A stretch of DNA of 64,000 nt from assembly GCA_034509755.1 (NCBI GenBank), contig CM067559.1, positions 20,504,501-20,568,500 of the forward strand, read 5' to 3'. Made by a program: the position numbers and the translations under genes. The notes under the pieces were generated by a model. It did no database searches and was not told where the DNA came from. It was given only the letters and a program-made list of their open reading frames with translations. The DNA comes from Anisodus tanguticus. Lineage: Eukaryota > Streptophyta > Magnoliopsida > Solanales > Solanaceae. Of this stretch, positions 47,784 to 59,837 are shown piece by piece (positions within the stretch are counted from its first letter, which is position 1; every line of letters begins with the position of its first letter).

Positions 47784-48343
47784 AATTGGTGCACACAGGG
47801 TGCCAAAGTTCAGCAATCTTTCAGCGGGAAGATATTGCATCAGGAAAGGTAGCTTTCGGCTTTGAACCTTTCGTAGTCGATTCCCATCGGATTTACTTAT
47901 TGGGCGGTGAATGTGATGTCTTGAACCGTCAGTGTTTAGTGTAAACCAAGACAATGATATCAACACAATAACTCCCCTTAATAATTTCTTCTTATAGTTT
48001 TGTCCATTGTGGCCATAGACAACTTCTTGGATTCTTAAGTGCGTACTTTCGAAGCGGCATGTCTTCGCACTTAAATAAGTGATCTCCTAAAAGGTATTCT
48101 GTTATACCCCACTCGAAAGTGTTAGGAATCATTAAAAGATTTTAGAACCTTATCCTTTACCCATTATGCAGGTAGCACTTAATGTTTATCAACTTTCGAA
48201 TTATATTTCTTAAAGAATAATAATCTGAAGTGCTCTTACTTCAAGTGAAGCGCTAAAACTGAACCTCTACAATTTAGTTGTCCCGTTGAACCAAATTCTT
48301 GGGATCTCTAGTCAGTAAGGTTGGGTTACCACCATAAAGATTC

Positions 48344-48870
48344 TTATTGTTTGGGTTTTAAGTCTATTCCCCTAGACATGCAGAATATTTGATCTTTGGG
48401 TAGGCCTTTAGTTAGTGGATCCGATATATTATCTTTTGATTTGACATAATAAATGGAAATGACCCCCGTGGTGATCAACTGCCTAACGGTCTTATGTCTC
48501 CGACGAATATGTTTAGTCTTGCCGTTGTACATACTGTTCGGTGCCCTTCCTAAAGCCGATTGGCTGTCATAGTGAATTATCATCGAATGTACGGGTTTAT
48601 CCAACAAGGGATATCCTCTAAGAAGTAGTAAAGCCATTCTGCTTTTACTCCTACTTTATCCAAAGAAATAAATTTCGATTCCATCGTGGATCGGGTAATA
48701 CATGTTTGCTTAGAGGACTTCCAAGACACAGCCCCACCACCAATTGTGAAAACATACCCACAGGTGGATTTGGTGTTCTTTATGTCCGATATCCATTTTG
48801 CATCATTGTATCCTTCCAATACGGCTGTATATCTTGTAAGTCTGTGAATATTTTAGATATCGTAGTATTC
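48344..48870 (-). pseudogene. Copia-5 RNase H
   Basis: Two overlapping frames: YNDAKWISDIKNTKSTCGYV with SWKSSKQTCITRSTMES, then MIIHYDSQSALG and DNISDPLTKGLPKDQI. These are the start, middle and C-terminus of copia RNase H. The usual YTDADW is altered to YNDAKW, so the first catalytic Asp is kept but the context is degraded. A frameshift near 48600 separates the halves. Confidence 0.88.
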
Positions 48871-49873
48871 GATTTAACACCTTCCAGTTATTATTTCCAG
48901 GATTATGAGTAAACCTAGCCAACTTAGTGACTGGATAAGCGATATCCGGTCGGGTGCAGTTTGTAATGTACATTAAGCTACCAATGACCTGCGCATATCG
49001 CTCTTGGGATACAGGTGCACCACGATTCTTATCAATTCTATGATTCATATCCATTGGTGACTTCATAGGAGGACTGTCAAATACATTAAATTTTCTCAAA
49101 AAAAATTCAATGTAATGAAATTGAGATAAGACCAACCCGTCAGATGTCTTAGAAATCTTAATTCCTAAGATTACATCTGCAATACCCATATTCTTCATGT
49201 CGAAGCATTGTTTCAACATATTCTTAGTTTCCAGGATCAAGTTTAGACTACTTCCGGTGATGAGCATGTCATCTATGTAAAGGCATATCATGACAAATGA
49301 GTCAGAGTTCCCTTTGATTTGGATACATTTATTTATGAAGAAACCTTTTGATAATAAAGTATTATCAAACTTTTCATGCCATTGTTTTAGGGCTTGTTTG
49401 AGTCCGTACAGAGACTTAACAAGTCGACATACTTTCTTTCCTTGTCCTGGAACCACATACTCCTCGGGTTGTTCCATGTATATTTCCTCTTCCAACTCTC
49501 CATGTAGGAAGGCTGTCTTAACATCCATTTGATGTATCTCAAGGTCACGCAAAGCTGCGATGGCTATGAATACCCTTATGGACGTTAATCTAGACACATG
49601 AGAGTATGTGTCGAAGTAATTGAGGCCTTCCTTTTGTCTGTAGCCTTTGACTACTAATCTAGCCTTATACTTGTCAATAGTTCCATTTGCTTTGTACTTT
49701 ATTTTGAGTATCCATTTACAACCCAAAGGTTTGCTTCCTGGAGGAAGATCAACCATTTCCCAAGTATGATTTTGCATGATGGAATCTATTTTGCTTTCTA
49801 TAGTTTCTTTCCAAAGCGGTGCTTCTGGAGTTGACAATGCTTCCTGAATTGTCCTCGGTTCATTTTCAACCAT
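48803..49873 (-). pseudogene. Copia-5 reverse transcriptase (356 codons open)
   Basis: N-terminal block (EAPLWKETIESKIDSIMQNH, LPPGSKPLGCKWILKIK, YKARLVVKGYRQKEGLNYFD). Motif A: HQMDVKTAFLHGELEEEIYM. Then CRLVKSLYGLKQALKQWHEK, the catalytic YIDDMLITG (YVDD changed to YIDD), and the connection TRPDIAYPVTKLARF. Length and order are normal for a copia RT, and the catalytic Asp pair is present. The frame ends by frameshift at the RNase H border. It is the best-preserved RT in the window with copia-2 missing part of its own. Confidence 0.9.
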
Positions 49874-51256
49874 ATATGTTAGAAAATCTGGACCAAATGT
49901 TTTGTCCTTTTTGTCCCTTTTGCTCCGTCTTGGTTCAACCTCTGGAACCCCTAAGTTTTATAGGTCTGGAACATTAAGTTCCAGATAATCAATAACTTCT
50001 GAGTCCTGTAGATCTGGAATGTCTAGTTCCGGATAATCAGAAACTCCCGGATCTTGTTGATTTTGAGCATTTTTTCATAACTTTGTTTGCGCGAAACTAT
50101 TTCTTTTTCCTTTATAGAAAAGATCTGTTCAAAGAATTCAGCATTCCTTGATTCCATGATCGTACCCTCGTGGATATCAGGTATCTCTGACTTATATACT
50201 AAGAAGCGATAAGCACTACTGTTATTTGCATATCCGATGAATATGCAATCTACAGTCTTAGGTCCAATTTTGACCTGTTTTGGTTTAGGTACTTTGACTT
50301 TTGTCAAACAGCTCCACACTTTCAAATATTTGTAAGTGGGTTTCTTCTATTTCCATTTATGAAATTTTATCCTTACGCTTATGTGGAACTCTATTGAGAA
50401 TTGTATTAGCGGTAAGAATTGCTTCACCCCACATGTTTTGGGCTAAATCGGAATTGATAAGTAAATCACTCATCATTTCCTTTAACGTACGGTTTTTGCA
50501 CTCAGTAATACCGTTAGACTGAGATGAGTAAGGAGCGGTAATTTGATGAACAATGATGAATTGAGCACAGTATTCTTCAAACGGTGCTACGTATTCTCCC
50601 CCTATATCACTACAAATTGCATTAATCCGTAGGTTTAGTTGATTTTCAACTTCTACTTTGTAACGTTTAGATGCTTCAAACTCTTCATCTTTACTTTTCA
50701 ACAAGTAAACATAACAATACCTTGTATTATCATTAATGAAAGTCACAAAGTACTTGTTCCCCCCCTCTAGTTTGCACAAACTTTAAATCACATATGTCGG
50801 TGTGAATAAGTTCTAGAAGAGCGGTGTTTCTTTCAATTGAGTAGAAATACGATTTGGTTAATTTTGCCTCTATGTACACCTCACATTTGTGTTGAGGGTT
50901 TACGTCGAAAGAAGGCAATAATTCCAACTTTACTAACTTTTGAATAGATTTGTAGTTAACGTGTCCTACTCTATGATGCCATAAATTAGATGAGTCAAGC
51001 AAGTAGGTAAAAGGCTTTATTTCGTTAGATGAATGAATTACAGACATAACATTCATTTTGAAGAGGCCGTCACACGCGAAGTCCTTCGTACAAATATACC
51101 ATTCTTTAACTGTGGTATTTGCAAAGAAGAAATAAATAGGTTAAAGTCTAGAAACGAGCTTCTACATTTTGTCTGGCTATGAGTTCGTGTAAAGACACCC
51201 AAATTGCTAGTAGAGGTTAGACTGTTATCAAAGCACCAAGGACTCACAATGTACAA
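49874..51256 (-). pseudogene. Copia-5 integrase and protease/integrase border
   Basis: 51056-50733 is the pre-integrase zinc finger (LWHHRVGHVNYKSIQKLVKL) and core start (ELIHTDICDLK, catalytic D). 50779-50357 is the core (YFVTFINDNTRYCYVYLLKS, CSDIGGEY, SNGITECKNRTLKEMM). 50325-50023 is the C-terminal motif (VGPKTVDCIFIGYANNSS). The Asp of the DNGGEY-type motif is still present as SDIGGEY. Frameshifts occur near 50750 and 50340. Protease and gag are lost. Confidence 0.87.
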
Positions 51257-52232
51257 AATAAAAGTGAAATTGGTGGACCTCTTTTTATAGAAAGATAAAG
51301 TAGATCAGTAAAATACTACACAACTAAACTAATCAAACTAGTTTCCACCATCTCTGCACATATACTCTGAAACTCCCTAGCCTTCCAAATCTCCAAAGTC
51401 ACGTTGGTGATACAATATCTCAAATAAAAAAAAGCTATTGTTTTTCAAATCAAGAGACATTATTATATGTCCTTATGTGATTAATCCTATCCTTTGTAAC
51501 TATATCTGAAATTATTTTTCTCTTTTGAGAAAGATAACAAAGCATTTACTTGAACACTTTGGCTCCAACTTTCTGTTTTAAGTTTTCATACAAATGATAG
51601 TACCTGGTTCTCACACCCCAAATATCAAAATGAGGTTATATAAGATTATTCTTTCTACTCACAATTTTGCCTTAGAAACTAAAGCATTTAACAAGTTATG
51701 CAGTCAATGAACGTGCAGATACATACATGTCAAGCAGGATCAAATTGTGGACTACAATATGCAGTAATAACAAAATTAACCTTTAAGCACATGTTATCCC
51801 AATAATCACAACATGCAAATATTATGAGATCTTCATATTATTATGAACTTACCCTAACATTTATATAATCAGATTTAATAAATCACAGGGTAGAAAACTT
51901 TAAAAGTGAATAAAGTAAAGAAGATAGAACCCAATTTTATTGTCAAAATTCATAATTCCAAGTTCTCTAACTGATCACGCCTCTTCGTACTGCTAAAGCA
52001 GTGTTGACTCCAATTACCACAAAAACTTTCTTCCTTGTCCTGACTTAGACTAAGGCAGCGTGAAATATCAATTGTTATTTATATGATTGGTTGCGTCATT
52101 CGGTACTTCGAACCAGTGTGACGCACAACAACAATAAAAAAAATGAATGTCGGACAAAATGCTATTAATTAATGTATTTCTGGAATAACTAATGCCTCAA
52201 GATTCTTCATGGTAGTATGCATTGCTAACTTT
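51257..52232. other. Unassigned sequence inside copia-5
   Basis: AT-rich, non-coding. It stands where gag and the first part of the 5' LTR should be. I see no clear element edges; it could be another degraded insertion. Confidence 0.5.
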
Positions 52233-52737
52233 TTTAAAGTCTTCCGAACCGTTGCAACGTTTCCGAAATCTTTAAGGGCCAAAGTGTAAATAAAAAATAC
52301 TTCAGGGACGAAAAATAAATTCTGCAGCCCGAGAGCCTGGGACTTGGATAAGGTGGGCGCACGTGTGTGGCTTAGCTCCGAACCCAAGCTCACCTAGGTC
52401 CTCCCTCTTCTAAACACATGGGTTACCCCTTGGGGTCCCAAACTCTTACTAAAAAATAGAGCTTATATATTGTTCAATCCTTTCATCTTCTACCTATGTG
52501 GGAGATTTGTTGTTTGGCCAAAAAACATCTATATATTCATGTCTCAAACATCTTTCTTTGTGTACCAATGTCTCTTTCATTTCTTAACGAAATTTGATGA
52601 TACTCGGCACTAATATCATCTACTCATTTAATAGATTAGGCATGTGCAATGAAATGATGTTTCGGACATGCGGGGCTCACGTGTTTAAGTCACTAAAAAC
52701 GGGAAAAACTCAATCCCACATAGTTTAATTTTCAACA
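52233..52737 (-). repeat. Truncated 5' LTR of copia-5
   Basis: Matches 47222-47766 of the 3' LTR. The remaining ~340 bp on the interior side are missing. Confidence 0.82.
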
Positions 52738-53198
52738 CGAAGTAACTCTCATTGTTGCTTAAAGAGTTAAAGTTACTTGGGGTTGACAGAATGAAAAAAG
52801 ACGATGCAATCTTAGCTCTTAAATTTTGAATGTACACGCGGCTCTCATCAAGATATCCATTGAAGATTACTGGAGGGATGTATTACTGGAGGGGATCCAA
52901 ACCCGATTATGTATGTAATTAACTTTTTTATATATATACGTAAAGAGACATAAACCATTCGAAAATAGGAGTTCAACTACGTTTATGTTATCGGTTTCAA
53001 TTATATATTATCTTCTAATTCGAAAAAGTTCAGAAGTTCCATTCATCAATAGCTTATATATATGGATTATATCCTCAAGATCAACGTTTTTTCTCCTATG
53101 ACTTAATTATTTTGAATGATCTCTCTAAGGTATAAATGAAGCTCTTTTTATCTTTATTTTTTCTTAATTTTATGTCTTTGAACTTAAATTCATGCATG

Positions 53199-53303
53199 AT
53201 TGAAAACAACCTATTTACCTCCCAAAGCAAGCGTAAGGTATGTCTATACTCTATCCTCTCCAGACTCCATTTGTGGGATTACACTAGCTATGTTATTGTT
53301 GTT
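53199..53303 (+). mobile_element. LINE/SINE 3'-tail insertion in Helitron copy B
   Basis: Same 105-bp insertion as in copy A, with the same 19-bp target duplication (53180-53198 and 53304-53322, here identical: GAACTTAAATTCATGCATG). Confidence 0.85.
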
Positions 53304-53826
53304 GAACTTAAATTCATGCATGGTTAATTTGTGATAATATTCATCCATGTTTATTTGTTAAATTATGTAACCACCTCATCTATAACTAAATGTTTTATGT
53401 TGTTAGAAAATACACTTTTATTTTTTTGATTATCTTACATGAATCACATACGTGATTTTTTTTTCCACAATTAATGAACAACGGTATGTTCTAATACCAT
53501 GTTGATTGTGTGATTTGTTAGAAAGTTCACACTTTATTTGCTTAATTATATTTTAAACATGTTTAATGTTGATATATGGTTGTTCTTTTGCCGTTTTTTG
53601 TGATGGGAAAGATGAAAGAAAAGAGATTACAATTGTACTAACCGTCAAAGGAGTCCTTTACGTATACAAATTGATTTTGAAGAAAAATACGCTAATAGAT
53701 AAACTTAGAATTTCAAATGGAAAAACGCAACGTCACACATTTTTTAATGTTGGACTGCATAATTTCAACAATATGTTTTCTAAAGAGATGTCAGATGCAA
53801 TATAATATAATATATAGATATGTCAA

Positions 53827-54756
53827 TGTTAATGTTGGGTTTGGTGTTGTGATATTTTGCTCAACATATCATTTTCAGTACTAAGTTAAAATTCAGAAAT
53901 GTTGGAACAAATATCACGACATTCGGACCAACATTCTGTTAAACAGTTTTGTCTTACTTCACGGACTGAAGTGATTCTCGTGGATTTTTACCACGATGGT
54001 AAAGTGACTTGGCAAAGTGTTTAGGAGCTTATGAAACACGTGGAAGAACAAGTCAAAGCTGTTGCTAAGCTTGGGGAACAAGTCCAAGAAGTTGAGGATT
54101 TTGCTCCATGATCTTCTCCAACAAATCATATCGGCTGCCCATCTTTCCCTCAACCTCCACAACCAATCGATGAGCTTTTCAAGGAAGACTCTCTACTATA
54201 AATAGAGAGGGGAGAAGAGTGAATCGATATTCAGAAAAAGATTGCAAAAATATCAAGAGAGCTCTCAGGAATTCATCTCAGAAAACTGGATCGCTAGTGT
54301 TGCCTGAGCATGTCAACGACATTCTGTCCAACATTATAATTACTGCTTAGATTCTAGATTTGTTCTTCATTGAAGAAATTACAATGAGATGTTGTCTATA
54401 TCTATTTAGATATATTTAGGAGAAGTCATCTGCGACCTCAGCTTTTTAATTCCTTTTGTATTATCTTGTAATATTGTAAAAGAATGAATTTATTTAATTG
54501 TATATAAATATATACAATACTTTCGATCACTGACCATCATAGGTTATATAATCAATATAACCCAATGTAAATATTAAACATTTGTGTCTTTATTATTTCC
54601 GTTGTATTTTACTCTTCAAAGGTTTTTTTTTGTTTTATCGAAGTGTTGTCACTTGTGACAGACAACATTACTGCCGACATTTACAAACTGCATTGGCATT
54701 CGATTTGTTTTTACTTCCAGTTTGTTTTCATTGTTCCATAACCTCGGGACCCAACA
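53827..54756 (+). repeat. 5' LTR of the Sirevirus
   Basis: 930 bp. It contains the TATA-like TATAAATAGAG (54197-54207) and two palindromic blocks (53898-53935 and 54297-54335) of the type dispersed through the interior. Confidence 0.92.
54197..54207 (+). promoter_or_regulatory. TATA-like box in the Sirevirus LTR
   Basis: TATAAATAGAG, about 370 bp into the LTR, conserved in the 3' LTR (63313-63323). A likely core promoter. Confidence 0.6.
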
Positions 54757-54758
54757 AG

Positions 54759-54771
54759 TGATATCAAACCC
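54759..54771 (+). other. Degenerate primer-binding site of the Sirevirus
   Basis: TGATATCAAACCC, two bases after the LTR. It corresponds to TGGTATCAGAGCC with mismatches, so initiator Met-tRNA priming is likely for the family but this copy is altered. Confidence 0.6.
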
Positions 54772-54813
54772 AACACTTAACACAATAAGTGCTTGGTCCT
54801 CTCATTTGAAGCT

Positions 54814-55928
54814 ATGGATCCGGCTAATCCAAATATTGGTACACTTCCCATTTTAGATAGTACAAACTATGCCTATTGGAAGATTCGCCTACGTTCTCAC
54901 ATCAAATCAATTGATGTTAGGGCATGGAGATCTATTACCAATCGGTATGTTGTTCTAATGTTGCCGCCGGATGAGGAAGGTGACATTATTGTTAAACCTG
55001 AATCCGATGGACGGCGGAAGAAACCAATAATTCTAGCTTTAACGAAAAGGCCTTAAATGCAATTTTTGGATATGTTGATCTTTACATGTTCAAAGTCATT
55101 CAAAATTGCCCAACGGCCAAGGATGCATGTGACACTTTGCAAATTCATTGTGAAGGTAGCTCAAGTGTTCATCGAACAAATCTACGCATGCTCATGAGAA
55201 AATATGAACGTTTAAGGATGGAAGAAACGGATGACATTAAATCCTATTTTGAAAAGTTGATTGACATATCTAATGAATGTCAAGTTCTTGGAGAACCATT
55301 AACCAACTCTCAACTTGTTGAAAAGGCTCTCTGTTCTCTTCATAAAAAGATCAACTTAAAGATTTGTGTCATTGAAAAAGCTCACAATCTTGCTACTATA
55401 GACCTTCATACCTTAATGAGCATTCTCAAAACCTATGAGATGAACATTGAGAATCAAAGGGAACTATATAAGAGCAAGAATGTGGCACTCCAAGTCCAAT
55501 CCTCGAAAAATCAAATTAATGAAGAGGATGAAGATCTTGAAGAATTTGGTGAAGGTCCTAATGTTGCCTTACTCACTCGAAAATACAATTTGATGGTGAG
55601 GAAGTTCAACAATGAAAAGAATCAATCCAAATCTAAACAGCATCAAAGCCAAGGCTTCAATCAAAAGCCCACTAAGGTCCTTCCAAGTACTAAAAAAGGA
55701 AGTTTACTAAGAAGAGCCAATTCAGATCGTACCAAATTTGATCCCAAACAACTAGAGTCTGTACAATGTCATGCATGCTCGGGTTGGAGTCATTATGCTA
55801 ATGAATGTGCGAACACTCTAAGAAAATTTGGTAAGAATCTGTGGGTCTCTCTTAGTGACGATGAAGGAGAAGACAAAGGAGATCAAGAAGTCGAATCACA
55901 AGCAATGCTGGCCACTGCTTACGAATAG
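54814..55928 (+). pseudogene. gag: Sirevirus gag
   Basis: Start at ATG 54814 (MDPANPNIGTLPILDSTNYA), the usual plant gag opening. The capsid-like part runs through YWKIRLRSHIKSID and, after a frameshift near 55040, KVIQNCPTAKDACDTLQ, LRMLMRKYERLRM and LMSILKTYEMNIE. A CCHC zinc knuckle, CHACSGWSHYANEC, lies at 55767-55808 and should bind RNA. A basic linker precedes it and an acidic tail (SLSDDEGEDKGDQEVESQ) follows, ending at TAG. One frameshift and the stop it creates (55054-55056) are the only defects seen, so this gag was lost relatively late. Pol follows in the next frame without a clear ATG. Confidence 0.9.
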
Positions 55929-57401
55929 TCACTGTCATATAATGAAGATGTCGTCTGTAATGTTGCCTCAGATGTCACAATATTTCAGGCAACATTTGCA
56001 TCTCCAGCAACATCCGAAAGGTACATCTTCTTTAACTATCCTGATGTTAATTGCTTTAGTGGTTTTATTTCTATTGGTGAGGCTGAGTGTTTGAATCAAA
56101 TTGAATGCATCGAGGAGATGATTAAGGAATTACAAAATATTTGTCAAGCCTTAATCGTTGAATCCAAGCAACTTGAATCAAAGGCTAAATCTTTAACTCA
56201 TGAGAATGTTGCTCTAAAATGCACAATAACCCGATTAGAGGTTGCACTTACCAAAAAGGATAAAGCATTTGGTAAGATTCATGCAAAACTGGATGTAGCA
56301 GAAGAAACCTTCCGTAAGTTCAACTCAGGGACTTCTAAGTTGGATGAAATACTCAGTTTTAGTAAATTGTCACATACATGTATTGGGTACCAAAACTCTT
56401 TTGAAACTATAGGCTCTAGTGTATTTGACAAAAATGAGAAAATATGTTTTGTAAAAGAAAAAGGAATGAAAGATAAGTTCTCATATATGTCAAAGAATAA
56501 GAAGTTTGTGTGTCATCATTGTAACTCCTCTGGACATTTAAAACCTTACTATTTCAAACTTCAGAATTCTGTGAGTGAAATGTTGCCTAAAAGACTGTCC
56601 AACATCTCAGACAACATTCAAAGCAACATTTTAGAACTGAAAGGTAAAAATTATTTTAAAAGAGTTTGGGTTCTCAAAATGGATGTAACTTGTAATGTTG
56701 CGATAACTGTTTTAAGACCTAACATTTCAGGTTCTTGGTACTTTGATAGTGGATGTTCTCGCCACATGATAGGTACAAAGGAGTTTTTAAATAAATATGA
56801 GTCATTCAATGGAGGTGGCAGTAAAAACAAAATAATTGGAAGAGGAATCTTGGATGTTCCTGGATTTCTAGCTTTGAGAAATGTCTTACATGTTGAGGGT
56901 TTAATGGCAAATTTGTTTAGTATTAGTCAACTGTGTGATGACAATCTTGAGGTAAAATTCAATAAGAATGGCTGTAAATTTACAAATGAAGCTAATGAAT
57001 GTATTATGTCAGGTACTAGAATAGGTGATAATTGCTATTTTGTTGCGAGACAAGAAATTTGCAATAATGTCAAGCTCGACGACACAACACTGTGGCACCA
57101 AAAGTTGGGACATGTCAACTACCACAATCTGGAAAATTTGGTCTCATATAAAGCGGTTAAAAGCTTACCCAATCTTAGCCATAAAGGTAAAACAGTCTGT
57201 GAAGATTGTCTAAAAGGTAAGCAGACTCGTGTTTCCCATAATGTTGTCCAAAATGACGGAAAACATTCAGGTACGTCTCACTGTTTTCAATTATTGCACA
57301 TAAATCTTATGGGTCCAATTGAGGTAGACAGTTTAGGAGGCATAAGGTATTCCTATGTGATAGTAGATGATTTTTCTAGATATTCATGGATATATTTTTG
57401 A
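55929..57401 (+). pseudogene. pol: Sirevirus pol, coiled-coil, protease and integrase N-terminus
   Basis: After the gag stop comes a linker holding one palindromic block. The 436-codon frame (56091-57401) then has a coiled-coil-like region (IKELQNICQALIVESKQLES, about residues 5-90), a second zinc knuckle with its last Cys changed (CHHCNSSGHLKPYY, about 140), and protease (SWYFDSGCSRHM, catalytic Asp, about 216). Next are the integrase zinc finger (LWHQKLGHVNYHNLENLV, CEDCLKGKQ) and the core start (LHINLMGPI, where the usual catalytic Asp is replaced by Asn). It ends at a stop after DDFSRYSWIYF. Short insertions matching the palindromic family interrupt the knuckle-protease linker and the integrase finger-core linker. 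Confidence 0.88.
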
Positions 57402-57990
57402 AAGAAAAATCACAAACTTTTGACATGTTTAAAATTTTGCACTCTAGAATTAGGAACTTGTTCTATTCTCATATTTTTCGGATTAGATCCGACCATGGAA
57501 AATAATTTGAAAATAGCTCCACAAAATTTTGTGAGAAAAAGGGAATTTTCCATGAGTTTTCAGCCCCCAAAACCCCTCAACAGAATGGGGTTGCTGAAAG
57601 GAAGAATAGAACATTGTAAGAAATGGCTAGAGTTATGCTTATTTCTAAAAAAATGTCAAAATGTATTGGGCTGAAGCCTTAAATACTGCTTGTCACATCA
57701 CTAATAGAATCTATCTAAGGCCTGGAACAAAGATGACACCCTATGAGCTAATAAATGGAAAGAAACCTAATTTGCGTTACTTTCATATTTTTGGGTGTAT
57801 TTGTTACATTTTAAATGATAAAGATAAGTTGGCAAAGTTTGACTCTAAAAGTGACAAATGATTTTTTGTTGGCTATTCTCAAAATAGTCATGTTTTTCGA
57901 GTGTACAATCTAAGGACAAAAAATGTACAAGTGTCTGTAAATATTGTTCTTGATGATTTATCTGATTTTACAGGAAATACAACTAAAAAT
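57402..57990 (+). pseudogene. Sirevirus integrase core and C-terminus, frameshifted
   Basis: Pieces in three frames: RIRSDHGK near 57480, FSAPKTPQQNGVAERKNRTL near 57555-57612 (the catalytic Glu region), and WAEALNTACHITNRIYLRPG plus LRYFHIFGCICYILNDKDKL at 57664-57850. After a stop at 57859 comes FFVGYSQNSHVFRVYNLRT. Order and spacing are those of a copia integrase. At least three breaks. Confidence 0.85.
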
Positions 57991-59837
57991 AACATTACAG
58001 TTTCAGTGGAAAATGTGCAGACTGCTGAAGAACCAGATGTTGCCCCAAATGTTATCACATCCGAAGCAACATCTGAACCTGAACCAAAGATCACAGAGGA
58101 TGCGAATGAGGAGTCAAATGTTAAATTGACAGATCAAGTTAGAAGGGACCCCTCATCAAGGATTATGAAGAATCATCCAACAGGTCAGGTGATAGGGGGA
58201 GTTTTTGAGGGAATTAGAACAAGAGGGAAAGAATCACTCAATTACAGAGACATGGTTATATATGTGTGTATGTCTACCATATACCAAAAGGTTAGTCTTT
58301 CTTGTTTCATATCTACTTTAGAACCAAAAAATGTTTTAGAAGCACTTAAAGATGATTTTTGGATTCAAGCAATGCAAGAAGAACTTGAAAAAATTTCTCG
58401 AAATAAAGTCTGGGACTTGGTTCCTCGTCCAAATAATACAAATGTTATTGGAATGAAGTGGATTTTCAAGAATAAATCAGATAAATCGGGAACTGTTGTT
58501 AGAAACAAAGCTCGTCTAGTTGCTTAAGGCTATACTCAGGTTGAAGGAATCGATTATGACGAAACCTTTGCACTTGTGGCTAGAATTGAATCAATCAGAC
58601 TGCTTCTTGCCATTGCCTGCTTTCTAACAATCACTTTACACCACATGGATGTAAAAGGTGAATTCTTAAATGGTTTACTAGATAAGGAAGTTTATGTTGA
58701 CAACCAAAAGTATTTGAAGATCCTCACCATCCATACTATGTATACAAGCTCAAAAAGGCTTTGTATGGGTTAAAATAAGCTCCTCGTGCATGGTATGGTC
58801 GTCTAACTAACTTCCTCCTTGAATTTGGTTTTAATCGTGGTGAAGCTGATCATACTTTATTTATTAAACATCACAGTGTAGATATTATTATTGCTCAAAA
58901 CTATGTAGATGACATAGTCTTTGGTTCGACCTCACAATCTTACCTAAAGACATTTGTTGAAGCAATGTCATCGACATTTGAGATGAGCACGATTGAGGAA
59001 ATAACTTTTTTCTTAGGCTTGCAGATTAAGCAAAGTGAAGATGGAATCTTCATCTCCCAAAGCAAATATGCCAAGAATCTAGTTAAGAGATTTGGATTGG
59101 AGAATGCTAAACAGATGAAAACTCCAATGGGATCGTCGCAGAAGATATGTAAGGATAATATTGGTGAAAATGTCGACCCAACATTGTATCAATCCATGAT
59201 AGGTATCCTTCTATATCTCACTGCTAGTCGTCCTGATATAATGTTTAGTGTTTGTGCTCGATTCCAAGCCTGTCCCAAAATTTTTCACTTAAATGCTGTG
59301 AAACGTATCATTAGATATGTTGCCGGCACATGTGAGTTGGGAATTTGGTATTCCAAAGACACTAATCCTAATTTAATAGGATATAGTGACTCGAATTGGG
59401 CTGGTGATATGGATGATAGAAAGAGTACACGTGGAGGATATTTTTATCTTGGCAATAACCTTGTTTCTTGGTATAGTCGTAAACAAAATTGTGTCTCACT
59501 TTCAACTACTAAATCTGAATATGTAGCAGTTGGAAGTTGTTGTTCTCAATTAATATGGCTAAGACACATGTTAGACGACTATGGTTTTTTAAGTAACATC
59601 TTAATTTTGTACTGTGACAATTTGAGTGCCATAAATATTTCCAAAAATCCAGTTTAGCACTCACATACAAAACATATTGATATTAGACATAACTTTTTAA
59701 GAGATTTTGTTGAAAAACAGCTAGTTCAAATTGAACATGTTGACACTCTTCATCAACTAGCTGATATTTTTACAAAAGCTTTGGACCATGAGAGATTTTC
59801 TAGTTTGAAGAAATCTATTGGTCTTTGTAATATCTAA
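57991..59837 (+). pseudogene. Sirevirus reverse transcriptase and RNase H
   Basis: An acidic linker with a palindromic block (58036-58073) precedes RT. RT blocks: FWIQAMQEELEKISRNKVWD, GMKWIFKNKSDKSGTVVRNK and ARLVA, then a stop at 58525. Next come YTQVEGIDYDETFALV, MDVKGEFLNGLLDKEVYV, a frameshift near 58700, and NYVDDIVFGS near 58900 (YVDD intact). After 58965: the thumb (FEMSTIEEITFFLGLQIKQ), ASRPDIMFSVC, and RNase H (YSDSNWAGDMDDRKSTRG, LSTTKSEYVAVG, YCDNLSAINIS). A stop lies at 59655, with the tail continuing to DIFTKAL and ending at 59837. Four or more disabling changes. Confidence 0.9.

Larger units (their letters stand above)
46880..52737 (-). mobile_element. Ty1-copia element of the copia-4 family (copia-5)
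   Basis: Full 3' LTR 46880-47766, purine tract 47767-47783, pol 48344-51256, and a 5' LTR remnant 52233-52737. Flanks CAAAG (46875-46879) and CGAAG (52738-52742) are a target duplication with one mismatch. Gag is missing: 51257-52232 is unrelated sequence. RT is open for 356 codons, better kept than in copia-4. Confidence 0.87.
46456..52904. mobile_element. Inverted-repeat element split by a copia insertion
   Basis: Left arm 46456-46560 and right arm 52769-52904 are inverted repeats. CCTCCAGTAAT, TCAATGG, ATCTTGATGAGAGCC and TGTACATTCAAAATTT on the left all recur reverse-complemented on the right. The right arm has a ~16-bp duplication of its end. Without the copia at 46880-52737 the element would be about 590 bp, with no coding capacity. 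The outermost left word GGGTTCGAACCC is a perfect palindrome. No target duplication could be defined. It is probably a MITE or foldback element; superfamily unknown. Confidence 0.65.

Noticed and set aside
53136..53327. Small frame starting MKLFLSLFFLNFM that looks like a secreted peptide
   Set aside because: In Helitron copy A the same stretch hits a stop after 14 codons, and the frame runs through the LINE-tail insertion.
54637..54670. GTTGTC...GACAGACAAC hairpin near the Sirevirus LTR end considered as another copy of the 38-bp family
   Set aside because: Arms and length differ from the family. Kept apart as a separate LTR hairpin.
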